Part shown: positions 25,001 through 37,300 of the stretch, piece by piece
Layout of the letters: the number at the start of each line of letters is the position of its first letter
Position numbering within the stretch: position 1 is the first letter of the stretch
Assembly (NCBI RefSeq): GCF_018143015.1
Contig: NC_054753.1
Span: forward strand, 27,235,462-27,299,461
Length of the DNA stretch: 64,000 bases
Reading direction: 5' to 3'
Source of the DNA: Lytechinus variegatus
Taxonomy: Eukaryota; Echinodermata; Echinoidea; Temnopleuroida; Toxopneustidae
Notes under the pieces: model-generated
The model's input: the letters and a program-made list of their open reading frames with translations, nothing else
What the model was told of the DNA's origin: nothing
The model's database searches: none
Program-made: the position numbers and the translations under genes

Positions 25001-28000
25001 TATATAGCTCCGGTATCCGCCTTTGTTGGGCGCTCATGGCACTTGTACAAAAAATTGGAAATGTCTCACAAGTTTCAATGTCTTTAAACAGTGCTTGGAA
25101 TCCTCATTCAGTTCGGTGGGTTGGCTCAGTTGGTAGAGCGTCTGTCTCACAACCGGGAGGTCGGGGGTTCAAACCCCGGCCGCGTCAGACCAAAAGACAT
25201 TAAAAGATGGGAGTTGCAATGGTACAAATGTTTGACATTCAGCCTCCCATTTGCTAGCATACAACAAGCTAAAGTAGGCGTTGTACAATACCTGATACAG
25301 GAATCTGATCATTATCCCCCTCTCTTTGGCTTTTTCCAGCCCAATACCCACCAGCATCCTCAGAAGAGCACCGCTCCTGATGAGGTCTCCCCCAGGAGAG
25401 AGCCCAGGAGGCAGGAGCCAACCCCAAGGGATCATGTTACTCCACCTCCCAACAACCAGGAGCACCACAAGTCTCCAGGAGTTAGCCCTAGAGACTCCGG
25501 AAACTTCCAGCCAGGTTCTTTCATGTACAACGCTGATGACAGGCCACTACCTACACTCAAAAAGTAAGCCTGAGATGATGGGAATAACTATACTTGCTTT
25601 ATATAGTGCTTTTATAAATGTTATCAGAATTCTCTAGGACAAGTCCACCTCAACAAAAAGTTGTTTTTAATAAAAAGAGAAAAATCCAACAAGTCTAACA
25701 CTGGAAATGTCATCAAAATTGGATGTAAAATAATAAAGTTATTACATTTTAAACTTTGCTTAATTTCACAAAACAGTTATATGCACATCCCAATCAGTAT
25801 ACAAATGAGGAGACTAATGATGTCATCCACTCAGTATTTACGTTATATTTCATTATATTAAATATGAAATAATCTAATGTTCTCCTCATCGTCAAGTGGA
25901 ACAACGATAAATCCCTTCCTGAAAACGTGGAATTAACATTTTGTAGTAATGGTTCAGCCAAGTTGGTTCTTATTGTCAAATCTGCAAAAAATGAATTGTT
26001 GTATAATTCAAACAATAAAAAACAAGAAATAGTGAGTGAGGGATGCATCGTCTGTCCCATTTGCATGTCACTGAGTTGTGCATATCACTGTTTTGTGAAA
26101 AATAACTTTTAAATGTCATAACTTTCTTATTTTACATCAGATTTTGAAGACATTTTCAGTGTTATTCTAGTTTGATTTTTCTCCGTTTATTCAAATCAAC
26201 ATTTTTTGGGGGGTGGACTTGGCCTTAAAGAAGTCCCTAAGTCTACAAATTTCCACACATTCCACATGAAATATGAATTGAATTCAATGATCAAAGCCTA
26301 TCGCATACAAATGAATCACATGAAAATTCACCTTTCTGTTGGATGTCTGTGTGATGCCAACTTGTGTTATTAAATCATTTTGAACTTTGAAATCATTTTC
26401 AAAGGGTGAGTAAATAAAAGCTCATTTTCTTTTGATTTATTTTTGTTGCAGTTCACCTCGTCATCCTCCCCCAGACCTGCCCCCTGTGGAGGAGCCGGAG
26501 ACCGCTAGGACAGAGGATGACACGGGAGGAGCCGCTCCAGGGGGAGGGACCCTTGGTGGGGAACAGATTGGTGCTATGTCAGAGAACAACATGAGGGAGC
26601 TCGATGCTGCGTCGGAGGTGGTAGGACGGGATAAGGTTAGTCTCAACTGGTTAGAAGCAAGAGTAGGTCAAAACTAAAGTTAAGCTGAGAATTTAACAAT
26701 GTGTTTAGATGGACTCGATGGTGTTTACACTATCAGAATAAATAAAGTTTCGTTCAATATTACTAATCCTTATCTTTAAATATTCTGAACCAAAAGGTAT
26801 ATGACAATCCTAACTGTAAGCATGCCCCCTGAGATATTGAGACCAGAGTATGAAATGTAGGAGCACATGTCATGTCATGGTATACATCTGTGTATGTTTG
26901 GTCTCACTCTGCTAAAATTATGGGAAGCTGAAATATGTTAAAATTGTGTTTACATTGTATGTTTTTTATCAATCTGTTCTTTCCCCATTTGTTAATGGTG
27001 AAGAAAACTATTCTAGTTAGCATTCCTAAAGGTTTTGAATGAATTATACATCAAATGCGCTGTCAAATTGAATTTCTACTGTTTGAGATTTGTTACACAT
27101 TTGGCTGTCCATAGTTAAAGAAAAGCTTTGGCCAGATTTATGAATTAAAGCCAAGTTCAGAATACAGTCCAGTGTATGTCGGCCAAGTAGCAATTTACCT
27201 GATCAAATGACTGTTCAACATATCCATCACGATTACAGGTGATGAAGATATATTCGAAGAGCTGGGCTCTGAGAGAGGAAGGATTTGGAGATGTCCGCTC
27301 TCAGGTAGAAGAGTTGGAAGAAGGCAAAGACAAAGAGGAGGTCCGTGCCATGCTACGAGCGGCCATCTTCCTGGCCACCAAGGGGCTCAAGGATAAAGTC
27401 TTCACGGTAAGACCATTGCGCCCATCATCTTTTCTTATGCCTCCGCCCATTGTAGGTGGTTGCTGAGAGGCAATATGTTTTCAGGTTGTCCGTCCATCTG
27501 TCCATCCCGTTGTCATTCTATAAATTCTATAAATTTCATTCTATAAATAACTAAAGATCAACTTAAATTTATGCCTCATAATGTCTATAGGAGTGATGAG
27601 GATCAGATTAGTTTCATAGTAGTCATTATATACTCAAAAGTGCATTGTTCGTTCCCACGAGAACTAATTATCTGTTTCAGGATCAACTTCAAATTTGGTT
27701 TTTCAGAGCATATAGGAGAACAATGATCAGAGTAGATTTCGGGGTCAAAGTTACATAGATCATATACAGTGAAGTATTTAATTCTTACAATGAATGAAGA
27801 TCTGTTTATGGGATCAACTTCAGAAATGGCTCATGTATGCATATTTATAAGATGATGTTTTGATTACAGTTTGGGTTCATGAGGTCAAAGGCCATAGGTC
27901 AAAGATTTCAAATACATCGCAATGTAGCTTGGCTCATGTATGCATATGGGATTGAGCATGATCTACAAGGTCAAAGTTCACAAATCATTGGAAATTTTGG

Positions 28001-31000
28001 AACTTGTGTGAGTAATATATCTTTGGTCTGGTAATGATAGAGGCATGAATATGGACTGCGTGATGTTGAGAATCCCTCGAGCTAAGTTCTTTGTAACTGA
28101 TAGGCTCGTAATTTATTGTAAAAATATCAAGTGAATGTTTGTAATAAGTTAAAAGACTTGTAAACTTGAAAAGTCTTTGCCATTTTACAAGTAGCCTTAT
28201 TCTTGGCTGCCTAGGATCTCAATGACAAAGTCTGTAAAATGTGCTAAAATTAATGTTTTCGACAATGCAAATTTCACATAGTTGTGTAAATTAAGAAACA
28301 AACGTATTGTTACTTGCAGAATTTTAATTTCCTGTTTATTGTAAAAATATCAAGTGAATGTTTGTAATAAGTTAAAAGACTTGTAAACTTGAAAAGTCTT
28401 TGCCATTTTACAAGTAGCATTATTCTTGGTGCCTAGGATCTCAATGACAAAGTCTGTAAAATGTGCTAAAATTAATGTTTTCGACAATGCAAATTTCACA
28501 TAGTTGTGTAAATTAAAAAACAAACGTATTGTTACTTGCAGAATTTTAATTTCCTGTTTATTGTAAAAATATCAAGTGAATGTTTGTAATAAGTTAAAAG
28601 ACTTGTAAACTTGAAAAGTCTTTGCCATTTTACAAGTAGCCTTAATCTTGGCTGCCTAGGATCTCAATGACAAAGTCTGTAAAATGTGCTAAAATTAATG
28701 TTTTCGACAATGCAAATTAAAAAACAAACGTATTGTTACTTGCAAAATTTTAATTTCCTGTTTATTGTAAAAATATCAAGTGAATGTTTGTAATAAGTTA
28801 AAAGACTTGTAAACTTGAAAAGTCTTTGCCATTTTACAAGTAGCCTTAATCTTGGCTGCCTAGGATCTCAATGACAAAGTCTGTAAAATGTGCTAAAATT
28901 AATGTTTTCGACAATGCAAATTTCACATAGTTGTGTAAATTAAGAAACAAACGTATTGTTACTTGCAGAATTTTAATTTCCTGTTTATTGTAAAAATATC
29001 AAGTGAATGTTTGTAATAAGCTAAAAGACTTGTAAACTTGAAAAGTCTTTGCCATTTTACAAGTAGCCTTATTCTTGGCTGCCTAGGACCTCAATGACAT
29101 AGTCTGTAAAATGTGCTAAAATTAATGTTTTCGACAATGCAAATTTCACATAGTTGTGTAAATTAAGAAACAAACGTATTGTTACTTGCAGAATTTTAAT
29201 TTCCTGTTTATTGTAAAAATATCAAGTGAATGTTTGTAATAAGTTAAAAGACTTGTAAACTTGAAAAGTCTTTGCCATTTTACAAGTAGCCTTAATATTG
29301 GCTGCCTAGGATCTCAATGACAAAGTCTGTAAAATGTGCTAAAATTAATGTTTTCGACAATGCAAATTTCACATAGTTGTGTAAATTAAAAAACAAACGT
29401 ATTGTTACTTGCAGAATTTTAATTTCCTGTTTATTGTAAAAATATCAAGTGAATGTTTGTAATAAGTTAAAAGACTTGTAAACTTGAAAAGTCTTTGCCA
29501 TTTTACAAGTAGCCTTAATCTTGGCTGCCTAGGATCTCAATGACAAAGTCTGTAAAATGTGCTAAAATTAATGTTTTCGACAATGCAAATTAAAAAACAA
29601 ACGTATTGTTACTTGCAAAATTTTAATTTCCTGTTCATTGTAAAAATATCAAGTGAATGTTTGTAATAAGTTAAAAGACTTGTAAACTTGAAAAGTCTTT
29701 GCCATTTTACAAGTAGCCTTAATCTTGGCTGCCTAGGATCTCAATGACAAAGTCTGTAAAATGTGCTAAAATTAATGTTTTCGACAATGCAAATTTCACA
29801 TAGTTGTGTAAATTAAGAAACAAACGTATTGTTACTTGCAGAATTTTAATTTCCTGTTTATTGTAAAAATATCAAGTGAATGTTTGTAATAAGCTAAAAG
29901 ACTTGTAAACTTGAAAAGTCTTTGCCATTTTACAAGTAGCCTTATTCTTGGCTGCCTAGGACCTCAATGACATAGTCTGTAAAATGTGCTAAAATTAATG
30001 TTTTCGACAATGCAAATTTCACATAGTTGTGTAAATTAAGAAACAAACGTATTGTTACTTGCAGAATTTTAATTTCCTGTTTATTGTAAAAATATCAAGT
30101 GAATGTTTGTAATAAGTTAAAAGACTTGTAAACTTGAAAAGTCTTTGCCATTTTACAAGTAGCCTTAATCTTGGCTGCCTAGGATCTCAATGACAAAGTC
30201 TGTAAAATGTGCTAAAATTAATGTTTTCGACAATGCAAATTTCACATAGTTGTGTAAATTAAAAAACAAACGTATTGTTACTTGCAGAATTTTAATTTCC
30301 TGTTTATTGTAAAAATATCAAGTGAATGTTTGTAATAAGTTAAAAGACTTGTAAACTTGAAAAGTCTTTGCCATTTTACAAGTAGCCTTATTCTTGGCTG
30401 CCTAGGATCTCAATGACAAAGTCTGTAAAATGTGCTAAAATTAATGTTTTCGACAATGCAAATTTCACATAGTTGTGTAAATTAAGAAACAAACGTATTG
30501 TTACTTGCAGAATTTTAATTTCCTGTTTATTGTAAAAATATCAAGTGAATGTTTGTAATAAGTTAAAAGACTTGTAAACTTGAAAAGTCTTTGCCATTTT
30601 ACAAGTAGCCTTATTCTTGGCTGCCTAGGATCTCAATGACAAAGTCTGTAAAATGTGCTAAAATTAATGTTTTCGACAATGCAAATTTCACATAGTTGTG
30701 TAAATTAAGAAACAAACGTATTGTTACTTGCAGAATTTTAATTTCCTGTTTTTTTAGCAACTTTGTGGTAAAACAAAAGAAACCATTCATGAAGGTTCAT
30801 CCTTGTTTCTACAAACCCTCTGAACTTGTTGATGTTTCTCCATAGGTGTTCAACAATGCAGTGGATCTGACCCGGTTCCTCTTCACTGAGTTCATCCCAT
30901 CTCATAAGAAACTTGGCAAAGGAGAAACATCTCAGGGAGTTGATAGGATCTTACCAGAACTCATGGCAAGGATAGGTGACACGGTGAGTATCTTTGCAAG

Positions 31001-34000
31001 GGTTTTCACTTCTAACTGTCATAAGCTATTGAAATCCTTGCATATGATTGGTTGGGGGCAAATGTGTCCATGAAAATCACTGACAAGTCTGTCCATGAAA
31101 CCATCCCCTTCCAATGGAAGCAACATAATGTTATTGTCTTAACTCAAACTAGTCAGATTATATTGGCAGTACTAAAGCTGGGATGTTGGAGAAAAAATTT
31201 GCCCTCTCGGAATCTCAGAGGCAGATCTTCTACAAATATTATGAAAGTGTTCTTAATGTTAGAGCATTTTGCAATCCTCAAGATCGTTTCTGTAGAATTT
31301 CTGTATTGATAATGATCACTGTAATAAAAATGAATGAATTTCAGATAATATGAATACTGATGCCTGATGAAATGTTTTTGATCAAAGAAAGATTACATCC
31401 CAGTCAGTCAATCACCCACTTCCCCTGAAAGTGTACCCGCTCATCAGAAAACTATGGCCTGTCACTGAAATGATTTTTTAGACATCTACTACCAACACAT
31501 TTCTTAGGGAGTTTATGATTGCCTTGTGAAATTTCTTGATGGGTTATTGATCCCTTGGTGCATTGTGGCAGTTAACATTTGCACCAATTAAAATGGAAGG
31601 ATGTCGAGGCACATCAGCGTTGTTGATATCTTTCCTCATTCTCCCAACAACAGAATGCCAAGCTGAAGACAACCGCCATCGACTTCATCGTGGAGATGGC
31701 CAGCTTTCCGGAAGTGCGCCCTCTTCACACCATCCCCACCCATTGCCAAACGCCGTTCAAGAACAACACTCAAGCTAAGATGGCCGTCACGCGGGTGGAG
31801 ATCGTTGAGAAGCTGATCAAAGAGTTAGGGGTTGATAAGAACAGGTAGGTTGGATGGCACATTGCCACTTGGTCCACACCCACTTTGCCTACTTTTCGGT
31901 TTGGTTTCATCCCACATGGTCTTATCCTAGTTTATCCACAACCGGTGGGTCTTTTAACCATGTTGTAAATTGCCACTTGGTCCACACCCACTTTGTCTAC
32001 TTTCCATTTGGTCTCTTCCCACATGGTCTAATCCTAGTTCATCCACAACCAGTTGGTCTACTAAACCATGTAAATTACCACTTGGTCCACACCCACTTTG
32101 TCTACTTTCCATTTGGTCTCTTCCCACATGATCTAATCCTAGTTCATCTACAACCAGTTGGTCTACTAAACCATGTTGTAAATTACCACTTGGTCCACAC
32201 CCACTTTGCCTACTTTTCCATTTGGTCTCTTCCCACATGATCTAATCCTAGTTGGTCTACAACCAGTTGGTCTACTAAACCATGTTGTAAATTACCACTT
32301 GGTCCACACCCACTTTGTCCACTTTCCATTTGGTCTCTTCCCACATGATCTAATCCTAGTTGGTCTACAACCAGTTGGTCTACTAAACCATTTGGTGAAT
32401 TGCCACTTGGTCCACACCCACTTTGTCTACTTTCCATTTGGTCTCTTCCCACATGATCTAATCCTAGTTGGTCTACAACCAGTTGGTCTACTAAACCATG
32501 TTGTAAATTACCACTTGGTCCACACCCACTTTGTCTACTTTCCATTTGGTCTCTTCCCACATGATCTAATCCTAGTTCATCTACAGCCAGTTGGTCTACT
32601 AAACCATTTGGTGAATTACCACTTGGTCTACACCCACTTTGCCTACTTTTCCATTTGGTGTAATTCCACATGGTCTTATCCTAGTTCATCCACAACCAGT
32701 TGGTCTATTAACCATGTTGTAAATTACCACTTGGTCCACATCCACTTTGCCTACTTTTCCGTTAGGTCTAATCCTACATGGTCTTATCCTAGTTCATCCA
32801 CAACCAGTTGGTCTACTAACCATGTGGTAAATTGCCACTTGGTCCACACCCACTTTGCCTACTCTTCTGTTTGGTCTAATCCCACATGATCTAAGCCTAG
32901 GTCGTCTACAACCAGTTGGTCTACTAACCATGTTGTAAATTACCACTTCGTCCACACCCACTTTGCCTCCTTTTCTGTTTGGTATAATCCTATTTTGTCT
33001 ACAACCAGTTGGTCTATTAACCATGTTGTAAATTACCACTTGGTCCACACCCACTTTGCCTACTTTTCCGTTAGGTCTAATCCTACATGGTCTTATCCTA
33101 GTTCATCCACAACCAGTTGGTCTACTAACCATGTGGTAAATTACCACTTGGTCCACACCCACTTTGCCTACTCTTCTGTTTGGTCTTATCCCACATGATC
33201 TAAGCCTAGTTCATCTACAACCAGTTGGTCTAATATCCATTAATAGTCTAATAACCATTTAGTCCATGTACCAGTTTGTCTAATTTCCAATTAGGATACC
33301 CACTCTGTCTAACTTCCACTTTGTTTAACACAACTTATTTTTTCATGACTTGATGAATTGTTTACCAATCAAATTTCATTTAATGAGGTAAAAAATAGAA
33401 AGAAGACGAAGTGGAAATTGTCTTGTCTGAGCCATAATTATTTCCGTTTAATGTAATTGAATCGTGATGTATTACAAATTTATAACCTATAATAACCAGT
33501 AATTGATTGAAGATATCAGGGTCGTCTATTGATTCTGAAGAGAGCAAAGTTTGATGTTAGGAAAATGTTTTATTTTTGCATTCATTATATCATCAGAAAA
33601 ATCATGTCATACCTGCTTCTTATAAAAAAAACATTTTCAGTCGTCATCAACCATTGAAAAAAAATATTTATACATGTAGAGCGGCTGTTTGCATATAACA
33701 TAACAAATTTAAATCTTTAGAATATCGTAACTCTCTCATTCTTTTACAGATTTTCATCAAACCATTACCAAATTTGTTTTTCTGTTTGTATTAAAACACC
33801 TCCATCATCAGGGTGAACTTCTCCTTTAGAATATCCACTTGATTCCAGTTCTTTTACAATGTGTTTTGGTTCATTTATCTGCAGTGGTATGTCGACATCC
33901 AGTATCATGAAATTTGCAAATCGTGGGTTAGAGCATCCAGCTGGTATCGTGAGAGATGCCTCCATCAACCTCATCTTCGAACTCTATAAACTCAAGGGGT

Positions 34001-34257
34001 CAGAGGTCATGAACCATCTTCCATCCTCCGAACAGCCCTCCACCATGAAGAACCCCCTCTATGTCAGGATATATGATGGTTTTGATAAGATTGATGGCAA
34101 ACCTACCAGAGCTGAGCTTAAGGTATGTAATCTGTATGGATTAACTGATCTTTTCCAATGAAAATAGGATGATGATGATGATTATAATGGTGATTATTGA
34201 TGATGATGATGGTGATGGTGATGGTGATGATGATGATGACGATGATGATGGTGGTGG

Positions 34258-34288
<31 letters not shown>

Positions 34289-34304
34289 GGTGATGATGAT
34301 GACG

Positions 34305-34336
<32 letters not shown>

Positions 34337-37300
34337 GGTGATGTTGATGATGATGATGAGGATGATGGGAACGATGATGATAGAAATATAATCAATGATT
34401 ATTGATAATAAAAAAATACTTTCCCTATCTTGAAAAAAAAGGTGGTTTTCTTAGTGGGATTAGATACATAATACCATATGGTATCTGTCAATTTACAAAA
34501 TATATATTTATATTTCTAAATGTAATTCAGTTCAGTTCATATTCAGTTCGTATTTATATCATCTCTAAAAACATTTACATCAAGTATACAGATTAATAAT
34601 AAAGCAAATACATCATACAAAAATAATTTAAGATAAAAATGTTAAAATTTGGCCTGTATAGTCATAGAAGAAATGAGATAGGACGACATATAATAAAAAC
34701 AAATATATATATTGACAAATTTTCAAAAATAAATGCCCTTTTAATGGGATATTTGGTTTGAAGCATTTCATGTTTATGCATTAGACATATGCTTTATTCA
34801 TATATCTTTCTCAAGGACTTATCCCTTTAGTGTTTGAAAATTAGGTTTGACTAATAAAGCATAATTGATTTTCTTCGTATTGCATCTCTTTCTGCCATCA
34901 TAACGGTCATGTGTAAGTGAATGATATACATTTTTTGTACACTGATTACAAGTGCTTGGCACTTCACAAGTCTTAGTAATTGTTAAAAAATATTTGTACA
35001 TATTAATACTTTGAATCATATTTCTCTATATTCATATTGATATTGTTATGACACTGGTGTTATTCGAAAGTATCGCTTTCTCTTTACACTACAGTGAATT
35101 TCATCGTGTTATCATTGTTTCATGGTGTCATGTTCAACAAATATGAATATAAGGCTAGGACAAAATGAAAATGTTAACAGCATTCTTAGTTTTTTTATAT
35201 AGAATGTATCTCCATCGACATGAAATAGGCCTACTATTAAAATTTTTGGTAAAATCTTATAAATTGGAAAAAAAAATAATCTTGTTTTTAGCTGTTGAAA
35301 AATAGGAACAGATTCCGTTTGGAAATGAACTGCTAAGGCACTGTATGCCTGGAAGGAAGTTTGAATTGTTTATTTCACTTTTGGAAAGCTAAAACATTAA
35401 CTGGTTAAAGTTAAAACTTCCTATTAAAAATATAATAATATGATTGTACAATAGCAGTTCAAATCTATGTGGTGGTAATATGAATTCCAACCTGTTATTT
35501 CCATCGAATTCTTCATTTTCCCTCTAATTCACATCATTTGTATGCTTTAAGTATTTTATATTAGTTTATAAATTGTTTACTCATTGTTATCACTGTTTAG
35601 TTATGTTTTCACTGGTTGTCCTTTGTTTATTAGTGTTTTTATTCACAGCATAAATATTCAAAATCAAAGATTTACTCACAGACTCCGTGCTCATTTCCTT
35701 TTCCTGAAGTTCATGTATATATTTGTCCTACTTCACCTCTTACGTTATGTCTTAGAGATAGTGAAAAGTCCTATAAAACCAAATGAAAAGCATACATGTC
35801 TATTTCCCAACTTCATTCTTTTGTCTATTTCTTTAAATCATTAAAATGGCTGACTTTCAATTGTTCAATTTAAGTTTATTTGCTTTCATAAATATAATAA
35901 CCTCTCATGTTCTAACTTATTAAATTTTTACCCATACTCTCCTTCCAGCAAAGAGATTGTATGTATTGGAAACATAGAATAGCAAATAAAAATCAATCAT
36001 TCTGAAGAAATTATAAGGGTAACAAAATCATATTCATAAGTTTCATTGGCCTTGCATGCTCACTCGATAAATTAAATCATTGTGATGCTAGATAAATTTC
36101 TGACAAGAGTCACTTTAAATAATGATATTACCGTACTTCTAAGTGTACCTAAAAAGGATTTATTATATGTTACTATTCGTTCTCTCCTGTAGGCTCAGGC
36201 GAAAGCTGCCAAGGACAACGAGAAGAAAGCTAAGAAAGCGGAGATCGACGAGCTCCAGAACCAGCTCGCTGAACTCCGAGCCGCAGCAGCAAAGAATGCC
36301 GAGAAGAACAACGATAAGACTCCAGATAAAAACGTGGCTAAGAGTGTGGACAAAGGCTCAGACAAGAAGGTAATGTAATGTTTAATAACTTGTGGTAAGG
36401 TGATTATCTGCATTTGCCACTCTCCACCCAGGGACCTGTTGCATAAAACTTTTGCCATGAAACAAAACTCTGGCAAACAAAATTGTGCCACTGAAACTGA
36501 CACGTTTAAAAACTTTGACCAAGAGAAATCTAGATTTTTTTCTTTTTAATATGCATCAGGGTCCATGTGTAGTTAATGGGAATCCGGTAGGAAGGAATTT
36601 CTTGAATGCCCAAGCTGATGATCGGGGTTCCTGTGCTAAAGCCAGGGTTATAACAGAGCTTTAGAAACCTAATAAAGTCATTGGCGGCGGAAGCCAACAA
36701 TTTTAGGAGGGGACAACCAAAGTTTTTTTGACAAGCAAAAAAAAAAAAAGTTCTCAACCAAAAATTTCTAGGGAGGACGTAGGCAAATAAACTGACAACC
36801 CCCCCAAAAAAAGGTCATCAACATCAAATTTAGGGGGGGACACGTCCCCCCTGTCCCCCCCCCCCCCCCCCCCCGCTTCCACCGCCTATGAATAAAGTGA
36901 TATATACATGTACATGTTTCATACCAATAATAATAATAATAATAGCAAATTTTTATAGAGCGCTTTTCCCAGAATGGCTCAAAGCGCGTTACAGCATATT
37001 ATTACCCAGGTCATTGGATTCATTTCAATCCCGCACGAAAAGTGCACAATTTCCACTCCCTGGGGAGCATTCCTTGCATTCATCGCAGCCTCATTATGGC
37101 GCTGGCAAAATCAAACATACAATATCTTTCGCATCCTACCGGGTACTTCTTGTTGATAGTCAAAGTTGATCCAGTGTTCACATAAACATATATCTCAAGG
37201 AAGTATGAAATGGTGTCAGGCGGTTTTGTGTTGTATTGTTATGTTTGTTATGTTATATTAGGAGAGGGAGTATTTTGTGTTTTCTTATTGAGATTATTTA

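Larger units (their letters stand above)
22915..25339. other. CEP104 intron 8
   Basis: It contains a 866 bp inverted-repeat element (23455-24320), a short interspersed repeat (about 24982-25110) and a tRNA-derived SINE (25113-25260). The rest is AT-rich with nothing recognised. Confidence 0.65.
27407..30845. other. CEP104 intron 11
   Basis: A dispersed repeat (27480-27990) is followed by the 223 bp tandem array (28112-30748) that fills the rest, stopping about 100 bp before exon 12. Confidence 0.8.

Noticed and set aside
25113..25190. tRNA gene (A-box and B-box present)
   Set aside because: The acceptor ends do not pair, and a degraded relative with the same downstream body exists at 37838, so it is a SINE.
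28112..30748. CRISPR-like array
   Set aside because: Units are contiguous 223 bp tandem copies without unique spacers, in an intron of a eukaryotic gene.
31854..32889. Long open frames on both strands (up to 227 codons)
   Set aside because: They follow the 108 bp repeat period, which is divisible by three, and lie in an intron bounded by confirmed CEP104 exons.
33765..33974. 69-codon minus-strand open frame
   Set aside because: Shadow of CEP104 exon 14 and its intron.
34141..34405. Asp-rich, Met-rich and Ser-rich open frames
   Set aside because: (GAT)n microsatellite inside an intron.
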